Source: DATFVJ01 sp035517695 | Lineage (GTDB): Bacteria; Actinomycetota; Actinomycetes; Streptosporangiales; Streptosporangiaceae | Direction: 5' to 3' | NCBI GenBank assembly: GCA_035517695.1 | Contig: DATIYI010000439.1 | Span: forward strand, 1-24,564 | DNA: 24,564 bases | Part shown: positions 12,926 through 21,008 of the stretch, one piece after another | How positions within the stretch are numbered: position 1 is the stretch's first letter | Layout of the letters: each line of letters begins with the position of its first letter | Translations under genes and position numbers: made by a program | Notes under the pieces: generated by a model | The model's database searches: none | Told to the model about the DNA's origin: nothing | Seen by the model: the letters and a program-made list of their open reading frames with translations, nothing else

Positions 12926-15900
12926 TGCCGCGCCGCGCCGGGCTGCGGTCGGTCCTCGTGATCGGCTCCGGCCCCATCGTCATCGGCCAGGCCTGTGAGT
13001 TTGACTATTCGGGCACCCAGGCCTGCCGGGTGCTCCGCCAGGAGGGCATCAGGGTCAGCCTGGTGAACTCCAACCCGGCGACGATCATGACAGATCCGGA
13101 GTTCGCGGACGCCACGTACGTCGAGCCTGTCACGCCCGACACGGTGGCGAAGGTGATCCAGCGCGAGCGGCCCGACGCCTTGCTGCCGACGCTCGGCGGC
13201 CAGACGGCGCTCAACTGCGCCGTCGCCCTGCACGACTCAGGCGTGCTCCGCGAGCAGGGAGTCGAGCTGATCGGCGCCAATATCGACGCTATCCGGGCGG
13301 GGGAGGATCGCGCGCGGTTCAAGCAGATCGTCACCGGCCTCGGCGCCGAAGTGCCGCGCAGCCAGGTCTGCCACTCCATGGATGAGTGCCTGCGCACCGC
13401 CGCCGAGCTGGGTTATCCCCTCGTCGTGCGGCCGTCGTACACACTCGGCGGATCGGGTTCGGGCATCGCTGCGGGCGAGGACGAACTGCAGCTGATCGCG
13501 GGCGCCGGCCTTGACGCGAGCCCGGTCACCGAGGTGCTGCTCGAAGAGTCGATCCTCGGCTGGAAGGAGTTCGAGCTCGAGTTGATGCGTGACCGGCATG
13601 ACAACGTTGTCGTGGTCTGCTCGATCGAGAACATCGACCCGATGGGCGTGCACACCGGTGACTCGGTGACCGTGGCGCCCGCGATGACCCTTACCGACCG
13701 TGAATACCAGCACATGCGTGACGTGGCGATCGCGGTGATCCGCGCGGTCGGGGTGGACACCGGCGGCTGCAACATCCAGTTCGCGGTGCAGCCGGGGACC
13801 GGCCGCATGGTTGTGATCGAAATGAACCCGCGGGTGTCGCGCTCCTCGGCGCTCGCGTCCAAGGCCACCGGTTTCCCCATCGCCAAGATCGCGGCGAAGC
13901 TCGCCATCGGCTACACGCTTGACGAGATCCTCAACGACATCACCGGTGCGACCCCCGCGAGCTTCGAGCCCAGCCTGGACTACGTGGTGGTCAAGGTGCC
14001 GAGGTTCGCCTTCGAGAAGTTCCCTGGCGCCGATCCGGCCCTGACCACGCACATGAAATCGGTCGGAGAGGCGATGGCCATCGGCCGGTCGTTCCCTGAA
14101 GCCTTGCAGAAGGCGCTGAGATCGCTTGAGCGGCCCGGTGCCACCTTGACCTGGGCCGATCCCCCCGGAGACGTCGCTGAGCTGCTGGAGCGCTGCAGGA
14201 CGCCGCACGACGGCAGGCTGGCGGCCGTCCACCAGGCGCTGCGGGCAGGCGCGAGCGTGACTGGGTTGCACGAGGCCACAGCCATCGACCCGTGGTTTCT
14301 TGATCAGATTGCTGGGATCGAAGAAGAAGCAGAACGGCTCGCGCGGGCTGACGCGCTCACGGCGACGGTGCTTCTTTCTGCCAAGCGCCTCGGCTTCTCC
14401 GATGCGCAGATCGGCGAGCTGCGCCGGATGCCCGAGCCGGTGGTGCGCGAGCTTCGCCGTGCTCTCGGCATCCGGCCCGTCTACCACACTGTCGACACCT
14501 GCGCCGCCGAGTTCGCCGCCCGCACGCCGTACCTGTACTCGACGTATGACGAGCAGAGCGAAGTACCGGAGGGCCAGCTGCCGAAAGTGATCATCCTCGG
14601 CAGCGGCCCGAACCGCATCGGGCAGGGCATCGAGTTCGACTACGCCTGCGTGCACGCCTCGTTCGCGCTGGCTGCGGCCGGCTACGAGACCGTGATGGTC
14701 AACTGCAACCCGGAGACCGTGTCTACCGACTATGACACCTCGCACCGGCTTTACTTTGAGCCGCTCACGCTCGAGGACGTGCTCGAGGTGGTACATGCGG
14801 AGCAGGCGGCGGGCCCGGTCGCCGGGGTCATCGTGCAGCTTGGCGGGCAGACGCCGCTCGGCCTCGCGCGCGGGCTCGCCGAGGCGGGGGTACCGATCGC
14901 AGGTACTAGCCCGGAGGCCATCCACCTAGCCGAGGAACGCGGTGCGTTCGGCCGGCTGCTCGCCGAGGCGGGCCTGCCTGCGCCGAGGCACGGCACCGCG
15001 TTCTCCTACGCGGAGGCCAAGGCAATCGCCGACAAGATCGGCTATCCCGTCCTTGTGCGCCCGTCCTACGTGCTCGGCGGACGGGGCATGGAGATCGTCT
15101 ACGACGATGCCACCCTGGAGGGCTACATCGGCCGCGCGGGGCGGCTCGCCGACGTGAGCGCGGAACATCCCGTGCTCGTGGACAAGTTCCTTGACGATGC
15201 GGTCGAGCTTGACGTGGACGCACTGTTCGATGGCGAGGAACTGTTCCTCGGCGGCGTTATGGAGCACATCGAGGAGGCGGGCATCCATTCAGGCGATTCG
15301 GCCTGCGCGCTGCCGCCAATCACTCTGGGCCGCGAGGACGTCGACCGCATCCGGGTCTCGACCGAGGTGATCGCCCGTGGCGTCGCCGTGCGTGGCCTGC
15401 TGAACGTTCAGTACGCGCTCGCGGCCGGTGTGATGTACGTGCTTGAGGCCAATCCCCGGGCCTCGCGTACGGTCCCGTTCGTGTCCAAGGCGACCGCGGT
15501 TCCGCTGGCTAAGGCCGCGGCGCGGATCATGCTCGGTGCCACGGTGGCGCAGTTGCGGGCCGAGGGGATGCTGCCGTCGGAGGGGGACGGCGGGACACCG
15601 CCGCTCGAGGCACCCATCGCCGTCAAGGAGGCGGTGCTGCCCTTCAACCGCTTCCGCGACGCGGCAGGCCGCGGTGTGGATACGGTGCTCGGCCCCGAGA
15701 TGCGGTCCACCGGCGAGGTGATGGGCATCGACGAGGTCTTCGGCACCGCGTACGCGAAATCGCAGGCGGCGGCGTATGGGTCACTTCCCGTCAAGGGCCG
15801 CGCGTTCGTTTCTGTGGCCAACACCGACAAGCGCGCCATGGTGTTCCCCGTCAAGCGGCTTGCCGACCTGGGGTTTGAGATCCTGGCCACCGCGGGAACC

Positions 15901-16332
15901 GGCGAGGTGCTGCGCCGCAACGGGGTACGTGCCACCATCGTGCGTAAGCACAGCGACGGACCCGGGCGCGGCGGCGAACCGACCATCGTGACCCGCATCC
16001 TGGCCGGCGAGGTCGATCTCATCGTGAACACGCCGTTCGGCAGCGCTGGGCACGCCGGCCCGCGCCTGGATGGCTACGAGATCAGGACCGCCGCGGTGCG
16101 CCGCGGGATACCGTGCGTAACGACGGTGGCCGGCCTGGCCGCCGCCGTGCAGGGCATCGAGGCGATCATCAGGGGCGAGGTCGGCGTCAGGTCGTTGCAG
16201 GAGCATGCGCGCCGGATGCGCGGTGCCGCCAGTCGTGCTGACGGTGGAAGTGCTCACGGCGGAAGTGCTGACCGTGATGCTGACGGTGCCGGCGGGCGTG
16301 CTCTTGGTGATCGTGACCGGCGGTGGGCGTGA
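12925..16332 (+). CDS. carB: Carbamoyl-phosphate synthase large subunit
   Basis: Makes carbamoyl phosphate from bicarbonate, ammonia and two ATP for pyrimidine and arginine synthesis. The 1135-aa protein has two homologous halves, opening with VLVIGSGPIVIGQACEFDYS and, near residue 554, VIILGSGPNRIGQGIEFDYA. Each half contains an ATP-grasp region (RPSYTLGGSGSGI; RPSYVLGGRGMEI) and ends near EMNPRVSRSSALASKATG or EANPRASRTVPFVSKATA. A methylglyoxal-synthase-like allosteric domain lies at about 955-1095. The family normally ends near VRSLQEHARRM; here about 38 further residues of Ala/Gly/Asp/Arg repeats follow. ATG at 12925 overlaps the carA stop as TGATG; the longer frame starting at 12715 lies inside carA and is rejected. 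A 285-bp repetitive gap separates it from pyrK. Confidence 0.97.
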   Translation: MPRRAGLRSVLVIGSGPIVIGQACEFDYSGTQACRVLRQEGIRVSLVNSNPATIMTDPEFADATYVEPVTPDTVAKVIQRERPDALLPTLGGQTALNCAVALHDSGVLREQGVELIGANIDAIRAGEDRARFKQIVTGLGAEVPRSQVCHSMDECLRTAAELGYPLVVRPSYTLGGSGSGIAAGEDELQLIAGAGLDASPVTEVLLEESILGWKEFELELMRDRHDNVVVVCSIENIDPMGVHTGDSVTVAPAMTLTDREYQHMRDVAIAVIRAVGVDTGGCNIQFAVQPGTGRMVVIEMNPRVSRSSALASKATGFPIAKIAAKLAIGYTLDEILNDITGATPASFEPSLDYVVVKVPRFAFEKFPGADPALTTHMKSVGEAMAIGRSFPEALQKALRSLERPGATLTWADPPGDVAELLERCRTPHDGRLAAVHQALRAGASVTGLHEATAIDPWFLDQIAGIEEEAERLARADALTATVLLSAKRLGFSDAQIGELRRMPEPVVRELRRALGIRPVYHTVDTCAAEFAARTPYLYSTYDEQSEVPEGQLPKVIILGSGPNRIGQGIEFDYACVHASFALAAAGYETVMVNCNPETVSTDYDTSHRLYFEPLTLEDVLEVVHAEQAAGPVAGVIVQLGGQTPLGLARGLAEAGVPIAGTSPEAIHLAEERGAFGRLLAEAGLPAPRHGTAFSYAEAKAIADKIGYPVLVRPSYVLGGRGMEIVYDDATLEGYIGRAGRLADVSAEHPVLVDKFLDDAVELDVDALFDGEELFLGGVMEHIEEAGIHSGDSACALPPITLGREDVDRIRVSTEVIARGVAVRGLLNVQYALAAGVMYVLEANPRASRTVPFVSKATAVPLAKAAARIMLGATVAQLRAEGMLPSEGDGGTPPLEAPIAVKEAVLPFNRFRDAAGRGVDTVLGPEMRSTGEVMGIDEVFGTAYAKSQAAAYGSLPVKGRAFVSVANTDKRAMVFPVKRLADLGFEILATAGTGEVLRRNGVRATIVRKHSDGPGRGGEPTIVTRILAGEVDLIVNTPFGSAGHAGPRLDGYEIRTAAVRRGIPCVTTVAGLAAAVQGIEAIIRGEVGVRSLQEHARRMRGAASRADGGSAHGGSADRDADGAGGRALGDRDRRWA

Positions 16333-16617
16333 CGGCGGGCGAGCTTTGGTGGTGGTGACTTTGACGGGCGTGCCGCTGGTAAGTGTTGCCGACGGTGGTT
16401 CTGCCGGTCGTGGTCGTGGTTTGGGTCGCGCGCTGGGTCGTGCCCGTGGTCTGGGTCGTGCCCGTGGTCTGGGTCCGGTTCTGGGTCTGGGTCGCGGTCG
16501 TGTAGCTGGTGATCGTGCTGCTGTGGCACCGGCCATCGAGGTCGGCAGCCCGGCGGCGACCCGGGCCGCGTCGCGCGGGGCGGCGGCATTGCTCATAAGC
16601 CGTAGGGTCCGGGCCCG
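16230..16617. repeat. Repeat-rich carB tail and carB-pyrK gap
   Basis: The last codons of carB and the following 285-bp gap consist largely of degenerate tandem repeats. Units of about 15 bp (GCTGACGGTGGAAGT, GCTCACGGCGGAAGT and relatives) lie at about 16240-16300. An 18-bp unit TGCCCGTGGTCTGGGTCG lies at 16441-16458 and 16459-16476, with diverged copies on both sides. Open frames on both strands result: a Val/Leu/Gly-rich plus-strand frame ending at 16621 in an ATGA overlap with pyrK, and a Thr/His-rich minus-strand frame. Neither is recognisable as a protein family. Confidence 0.8.
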
Positions 16618-17532
16618 ATGACAGTTGAGGACGGTGAGACAGGCGTGGCACCTGTCCAGATACGCGGAACGGTGCTGACGGTCCGCCGGCTTGACGCCTA
16701 CTGCGCGATGACCGTTGTCGCGCCCCCGATCGCCGAGCGTTTCAGGCCCGGCCAGTTCGTCGCGGTCGCGGTGGGCGGCCCGCACACCGCCATGTTGCTG
16801 CGCCGTGCCTTCTCCATCTACGACGTGCGCCCCGATCATGGCGGTACGGTCGAGTTCGTGTTCGCCGCGCTCGGCAGGGGCACCCAGTGGCTCGCGCGGC
16901 GGCGGGCGAGGGACACGCTGGATATCACCGGCCCGCTCGGCCGGCCGTTTCCGATTCCCCGCGATCCGGTGAACTGCCTGCTCATCGGCGGAGGTTACGG
17001 AAGCTCGCCGCTGTTCTCGCTGTCCGACCGTCTGCGCGCACATGGCTGCCAGGTGGACTTCCTGCTCGGCGCCGCAAGCGCTGACCGGGTGCTCGGGGCG
17101 CTCACCGCCAGGCGTACCGGTCGGACCACCATGATCACCACAGACGATGGCTCGCTCGGGGCGCGTGGCTTGGTGACCGACGTGCTCAGCCAGGTCATCC
17201 ATGAGGCGAGGACCGATGTGATTTACGCCTGCGGGCCGATGCCGATGCTCCGTGCGGTCACCGCCGATGCCGGTAAGTACGACATCCCGGTGCTCGCTTC
17301 TGTCGAGGAGTCGATGGGCTGCGGCATTGGCGTATGCATGACCTGTGTGCTGCCGGTGCTCGGCAACGACGGAATCACCCGCATGGTGCGCTCTTGCGTC
17401 GATGGCCCCGTGTTCCGCGGCGACCAGGTCCGGTGGGATGACATCGGCACCATCCCGTTCGACGCGCTTGGTGCGCCAGGCTGGAATGCTCGGGCTGGCC
17501 AGGAGCCGCTGGAGGCCGGCAATGCCGGTTGA
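16618..17532 (+). CDS. pyrK: Dihydroorotate dehydrogenase electron-transfer subunit PyrK
   Basis: FAD and [2Fe-2S] protein that passes electrons from PyrD to NAD+ in class 1B dihydroorotate dehydrogenase. In the 304-aa product, FRPGQFVAVAVGG and LLRRAFSIYDV (61-71) form the FAD-binding barrel, LLIGGGYGSSPLFSLSD (121-137) and YACGPMPML (203-211) the NAD-binding part, and the iron-sulphur ligands are Cys235, Cys240, Cys243 (GCGIGVCMTC) and Cys260. The ATG at 16618 is used; a GTG at 16645 with a purine-rich GAGGACGGTGAG upstream is an alternative and would give an N-terminus (APVQIRG) closer to the family. The gene overlaps pyrD by 11 bp, supporting a stoichiometric PyrK-PyrD complex. Confidence 0.94.
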   Translation: MTVEDGETGVAPVQIRGTVLTVRRLDAYCAMTVVAPPIAERFRPGQFVAVAVGGPHTAMLLRRAFSIYDVRPDHGGTVEFVFAALGRGTQWLARRRARDTLDITGPLGRPFPIPRDPVNCLLIGGGYGSSPLFSLSDRLRAHGCQVDFLLGAASADRVLGALTARRTGRTTMITTDDGSLGARGLVTDVLSQVIHEARTDVIYACGPMPMLRAVTADAGKYDIPVLASVEESMGCGIGVCMTCVLPVLGNDGITRMVRSCVDGPVFRGDQVRWDDIGTIPFDALGAPGWNARAGQEPLEAGNAG

Positions 17533-18493
17533 CCTGCGCACAAGGCTCGGTCACATCGAGTTGCCCAACCCCATTCTCACCGCCTCGGGATGTGCCGCAT
17601 CGGGCCGCGAACTCGCGCAGTTCTTCGATGTTTCCAAGATCGGCGCGGTGGTGACCAAGTCGGTCATGCTCGCGCCGCGGGCAGGCCGCCCCACGCCGCG
17701 CATGATGGAGACCGACAGCGGCATGCTCAACTCAATTGGCCTGCAGGGACCCGGTATCGACGCGTTCCTCCAGCGCGACCTTCCCTGGCTGCTGTCACGC
17801 GGCGCGCGTGCGATGGTGTCCATCGCGGGTGGCAGCGTGGATGAGTACGCCGAACTTGCGGGCCGGCTGTCTGAGGCCTCAGGGGTCACCGCGATCGAGG
17901 TGAACATTTCCTGCCCGAACGTGACGGACAGGGGACAGGTGTTCGCGTGCCATCCGGACGCCGCCGCCGCCGTCATGGCCGCGGTTCGCGGACGGACCAG
18001 ATGTGACATTCCCGTGTTTGCGAAATTGTCGCCAGACGTAACGGATATCGTTGCTGTGGCTCGCGCATGCGTGGCGGCGGGTTCAGATGGCCTCTCGATG
18101 ATCAACACCTTGCTCGGCATGGCGATTGACCCTGACACGATGCGGCCCGTTCTGGCCGGCCTCACCGGGGGGCTGTCCGGCCCGGCGATCCGGCCGGTGG
18201 CGGTCCGGTGCGTCTGGCAGGTCCGCGCGGCCCTGCCGGACATCCCCATCATCGGGATGGGCGGGGTGCGGACCGGAAGGGACGCGCTCGAGTTCGTCCT
18301 GGCGGGCGCCGACATGGTCAGCGTGGGAACCGCGATCTTCAATGACCCTTGTGCCTGCCCCCGCATCCTGCGCGAGCTTGAGGAGGAACTTGCTAGCCGC
18401 GGCGTCGGGCGGCTGCGGGACGTCGTCGGGATCGCGCACGAGCCGGCCGGTGCCGTGCTGCTTCGCGCCGGCACGCATCACAGGAAGCTATGA
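17522..18493 (+). CDS. pyrD: Dihydroorotate dehydrogenase, class 1B catalytic subunit
   Basis: FMN enzyme that oxidises dihydroorotate to orotate. The 323-aa product begins VDLRTRLGHIELPNPILTASG and has VVTKSVMLAPRAGRPTPR, MLNSIGLQGPG (68-78), VNISCPNV (127-134) with the class 1 catalytic base Cys131 (class 2 enzymes have Ser), and IIGMGGVRTGRDALEFVLAGA followed by VSVGTAIF for FMN phosphate binding. There is no N-terminal membrane-anchoring helix. With pyrK adjacent this indicates the soluble NAD-dependent 1B type. The ATG at 17522-17524 has GGAGG about 7 nt upstream; the longer frame from 17345 lies inside pyrK and is rejected. The stop overlaps pyrF as ATGA. Confidence 0.96.
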   Translation: MPVDLRTRLGHIELPNPILTASGCAASGRELAQFFDVSKIGAVVTKSVMLAPRAGRPTPRMMETDSGMLNSIGLQGPGIDAFLQRDLPWLLSRGARAMVSIAGGSVDEYAELAGRLSEASGVTAIEVNISCPNVTDRGQVFACHPDAAAAVMAAVRGRTRCDIPVFAKLSPDVTDIVAVARACVAAGSDGLSMINTLLGMAIDPDTMRPVLAGLTGGLSGPAIRPVAVRCVWQVRAALPDIPIIGMGGVRTGRDALEFVLAGADMVSVGTAIFNDPCACPRILRELEEELASRGVGRLRDVVGIAHEPAGAVLLRAGTHHRKL

Positions 18494-19245
18494 CGGAGGG
18501 CCTGCCCATGAACATCCCGCCGCGCCCGGCGCCCATCGCCGTCGCGCTTGACGCGCCCGACCTGGAAACGGCGGCGCGGTGGGCGAGCCTGGTCACGCCG
18601 CACGTGAGCACGGTCAAGATAGGGCTCGAGCTGTACTTGCGCTACGGGCCAAACGCGGTGGCGTCGGTGCGGGGGGCGAGCAAGGTCGAGGTACTCCTCG
18701 ACCTCAAACTGCACGACATCCCCGCGACGGTCGCAGCGGCCGCGCGGGTGGTGGCGCGGCTGCGGCCGGCCCTGCTCACCGTGCACGCGGCCGGCGGCCA
18801 GGCCATGATCCGTGCCGCGGTGGACGCCGCGCCAGAGACTCAGATCGCCGCCGTCACCGTGCTCACCTCGCTCAGCGGCGCCGACCTCGCCGAGACCGGG
18901 GTCGCAGGTACGGTGCCTGATGTGGCGCGCAGGCTCGCGGCGCTCGCTGTTAGAGCCGGCGCGCGGGCGCTGGTCTGCTCACCACAAGAGGTCGCTGCCG
19001 TGCGCGCTGAGGTCGGGCCCGACATTGCGCTCATCACGCCTGGTGTGCGGCCGGCCGGATCGGAAAGCCAGGATCAGGCCAGGGTAGCGACGCCGGAGGA
19101 GGCGCTGAGCGCGGGCGCGGACTTGCTGGTGATCGGGCGCCCGATCACCAGCGCGCCCGATCCTGGCGCGGTCGCGGCCGCCCTGGCCGCCTCGTTGCGC
19201 CGGGCGCCACCCTCCAGCGGTCGTAGGGATTCGCAACTGGCCTGA
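18490..19245 (+). CDS. pyrF: Orotidine 5'-phosphate decarboxylase
   Basis: Last step of UMP synthesis: decarboxylates OMP. In the 251-aa product IAVALDAPD opens the barrel, VKIGLELYLRYG carries the substrate Lys, and LLDLKLHDIPATV (69-81) contains the catalytic Asp-Lys-Asp tetrad residues; ITPGVRP and LLVIGRPITSA bind phosphate. This arrangement (DLKxHDIP, short length) fits the E. coli-like group rather than the longer type common in mycobacteria. ATG at 18490 overlaps the pyrD stop (ATGA); an in-frame ATG at 18508 is an alternative start nearer the conserved core. Last gene of the pyr operon. The phosphate-binding motif is encoded by a 28-bp perfect palindrome. Confidence 0.96.
   Translation: MTEGLPMNIPPRPAPIAVALDAPDLETAARWASLVTPHVSTVKIGLELYLRYGPNAVASVRGASKVEVLLDLKLHDIPATVAAAARVVARLRPALLTVHAAGGQAMIRAAVDAAPETQIAAVTVLTSLSGADLAETGVAGTVPDVARRLAALAVRAGARALVCSPQEVAAVRAEVGPDIALITPGVRPAGSESQDQARVATPEEALSAGADLLVIGRPITSAPDPGAVAAALAASLRRAPPSSGRRDSQLA
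19125..19152. repeat. 28-bp perfect palindrome within pyrF
   Basis: The arm GCTGGTGATCGGGC (19125-19138) is followed directly by its exact reverse complement GCCCGATCACCAGC (19139-19152), with no loop spacer. It lies about 95 bp before the pyrF stop codon, over the codons for LLVIGRPIT. A partly related sequence, CGCGCCCGATCCTGGCGCG, follows immediately. Confidence 0.95.
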
Positions 19246-19703
19246 GCCTAATGGCCCACCGGGTGTCAAACCGAGGCCCAATTGGGTATTGCGGGCATCC
19301 ACCGCAGGTGATCTTGATGCAGGTGAGGTATCGAGCTGGAGTCGGTAACGTTCGCGCAAGGCTGGTGTGCGTCGGCCGTTCAGCCGGCCCAGGACGGTGC
19401 TCTTGGCCCGAATGGAGGCAGTGGCCGGTTCCAGCACGCTAACCGGGCATCGTGGGCCGTTGGCGCGTCGCATTCCGTCCCGCGGCGAGTAACATCACGC
19501 CTGGGACCTGTGCGCCATCGTGTCTGCGCGGACCTCGGATGACCAGGATTTTGGTGACAATGAGTATTCGGTCCTGATCGGATAGTAATATCAGCCAATT
19601 TGTGACGTGACGAACACGGGTTTGCGTTGCCTGAAGGGGCACGGAGTCGCTAGGTTCCCCTCCCGACCGCAGTTTTTCTAGAAGAAACCCGAGGTGAACC
19701 GGC
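19246..19703. other. pyrF-mihF intergenic region
   Basis: This 458-bp gap has no supported gene. It presumably contains the pyr operon terminator and the mihF promoter. The part from about 19540 to 19700 is visibly richer in A/T (TTTTGGTGACAATGAG, GATAGTAATATCAG, TTTTTCTAGAAGAAA), as expected for a promoter region, but no -35/-10 pair is convincing. A 10-bp palindrome CCCAATTGGG lies at 19277-19286; its role is unknown. Confidence 0.5.
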
Positions 19704-20027
19704 GTGGCTCTTCCTCCCCTCACCCCCGAGCAGCGCGCCGCGGCCCTGGAAAAGGCAGCCCAGGCCCGCAAGGAACGTGCCGAGGTCAAGAACAGGCTCA
19801 AGCGGGGCGGTACAACTCTGGCCGAGATCCTCAAAGAAGGCCAGACCGACGACGTCATCGGCAAGATGAAGGTTTCATCGTTGCTCGAGTCACTTCCCGG
19901 CGTCGGCAAGGTACGCGCCAAGCAGATCATGGACCGGCTCAACATCGCCGACTCACGGCGTGTGCGCGGTCTCGGCACCAACCAGCGCGCCGCGCTGGAG
20001 AACGAGTTCGGCGGGGATGATCTCTGA
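19704..20027 (+). CDS. mihF: Actinobacterial integration host factor (mIHF/sIHF)
   Basis: Small, basic nucleoid-associated protein of actinobacteria that binds and shapes DNA. The 107-aa product has a charged N-terminal helix (LTPEQRAAALEKAAQARKER), AEVKNRLKRGGTTLAEIL, and the helix-two-turns-helix core KMKVSSLLESLPGVGKVRAKQIMDRLNIADSRRVRGLG, ending QRAALENEF. The length matches the short Streptomyces/mycobacterial form. GTG start at 19704 with GAGGTG about 9 nt upstream (CGAGGTGAACCGGC). It sits between the pyr operon and gmk, the order recalled for Streptomyces. It probably starts its own transcription unit, given the 458-bp gap before it. Confidence 0.96.
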   Translation: MALPPLTPEQRAAALEKAAQARKERAEVKNRLKRGGTTLAEILKEGQTDDVIGKMKVSSLLESLPGVGKVRAKQIMDRLNIADSRRVRGLGTNQRAALENEFGGDDL

Positions 20028-20131
20028 CCGAAGCTGAATTCCTAGGAGGCGGGCGAGGGGGCGCGGCCGCTTCGCCCGGCGGTCGCGCCCGCGACCAGCC
20101 AGGCACAGGCCAGGCCGGTCGCGAGGCGCGG

Positions 20132-20680
20132 TTGACGGTCCTGTCGGGGCCTTCGGGCGTCGGCAAGAGCACAGTCATAGCCAGGCTCAGGCAGGCCTAC
20201 CCGCAGATCTGGCTCTCGGTGTCGGTGACGACACGGCGACCACGGCCAGGCGAGCGGGACGGGTGCGAATACCACTTCGTCAGCGACCGTGAATTCGACC
20301 GGCTAGTTGCCGAGGGTGAACTTCTCGAGTGGGCGCGTTACTCGGGGCACAGATACGGCACTCCACGTGCGCCCGTCATGGCGAAGCTCGCGGCGGGCGT
20401 GCCGTCATTGCTTGAGGTCGATGTGCAGGGGGCACGCCAGATACGCAGCGCGATGCCAGGAGCACTGCTGATCTTCCTCGCGCCGCCGTCCTGGGACGAG
20501 CTTGTCCGCCGCCTCAACGAGCGCGGCACCGAGCCGTCAGAGACTGTCAGACGGCGGCTCGCCACCGCACAGGGCGAACTGGCGGCTCAAGACGAATTCG
20601 ACGTCACCCTCGTGAACACGTCTGTCGATGACGTATGTGAGCGGCTGGTAATGTTGACACGCGCTCCAGTGAGTCATTAA
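20132..20680 (+). CDS. gmk: Guanylate kinase
   Basis: Phosphorylates GMP to GDP. P-loop GPSGVGKST (6-14 from the chosen start), GMP-binding segment TTRRPRPGERDG and YHFVSD, then LLEWARYSGHRYGTP, LEVDVQGARQIR and IFLAPPSWDELVRRLNERGTE of the kinase core. The start is uncertain: no ATG or GTG exists in this frame between a stop at 20018-20020 and the P-loop. The TTG at 20132 (182-aa product) is reported. A CTG at 20024, overlapping the mihF stop as CTGA, would add 36 residues and give an N-terminal extension like that of Streptomyces Gmk. A strong AGGAGG near 20043 has no matching start codon behind it. The gene lies 104 bp after mihF and shortly before rpoZ. Confidence 0.93.
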   Translation: MTVLSGPSGVGKSTVIARLRQAYPQIWLSVSVTTRRPRPGERDGCEYHFVSDREFDRLVAEGELLEWARYSGHRYGTPRAPVMAKLAAGVPSLLEVDVQGARQIRSAMPGALLIFLAPPSWDELVRRLNERGTEPSETVRRRLATAQGELAAQDEFDVTLVNTSVDDVCERLVMLTRAPVSH

Positions 20681-20747
20681 CGGATTCCTGAGGCCGGGGA
20701 CGGTCGTCCCGTATGACGACCGAAGATCGTGACCAGGAAGGCAGAAC

Positions 20748-21008
20748 GTGGCAGGGAGCCCCACCGCAGAAGGCATTACCAACCCGCCGATCGATGAGCT
20801 GCTGGCCATCGTGGACAGCAAGTACAGCCTCGTCATCATGGCCGCCAAGCGGGCCCGGCAGATCAATGCCTATTACGCTCAGCTTGGCGAGGGCCTGCTC
20901 GAGTACGTCGGCCCGCTCGTGGAGACCCACGTGCAGGAGAAGCCGCTCTCCGTGGCGCTGCGGGAGATCCGTGAGCAGCTGCTCACCGCAGAGACCATCG
21001 AGTCCTGA
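20748..21008 (+). CDS. rpoZ: RNA polymerase omega subunit
   Basis: Small subunit that helps assemble and stabilise RNA polymerase by binding the beta' C-terminus. The 86-aa product shows TNPPIDELLAIVDSKYSLVI, AAKRARQINAYYAQ and the C-terminal EKPLSVALREIREQLL, the standard actinobacterial form and length. GTG start at 20748 with AGGAAGG about 8 nt upstream (CCAGGAAGGCAGAAC). It follows gmk by 67 bp, and the likely coaBC start lies inside its 3' end, suggesting cotranscription of gmk-rpoZ-coaBC. Confidence 0.96.
   Translation: MAGSPTAEGITNPPIDELLAIVDSKYSLVIMAAKRARQINAYYAQLGEGLLEYVGPLVETHVQEKPLSVALREIREQLLTAETIES

Noticed and set aside
13237..14925. 562-codon open frame on the minus strand inside carB
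   Set aside because: The plus-strand carB sequence is fully conserved across it. The antisense product is Arg/His/Asp-rich with no family signature, the usual shadow of high-GC coding DNA.
16187..16651. Thr/His-rich minus-strand frame in the carB-pyrK gap (TTTTTG and HHHQ stretches)
   Set aside because: Its composition follows directly from the GGTCGTGGT-type repeats on the other strand, and it overlaps the conserved end of carB.
15781..17541. 586-codon minus-strand frame across the carB end and pyrK
   Set aside because: It is antisense to two confident genes and contains the repeat translation RPRPRTGPRPRARPRPRA from the gap. No domain is recognisable.
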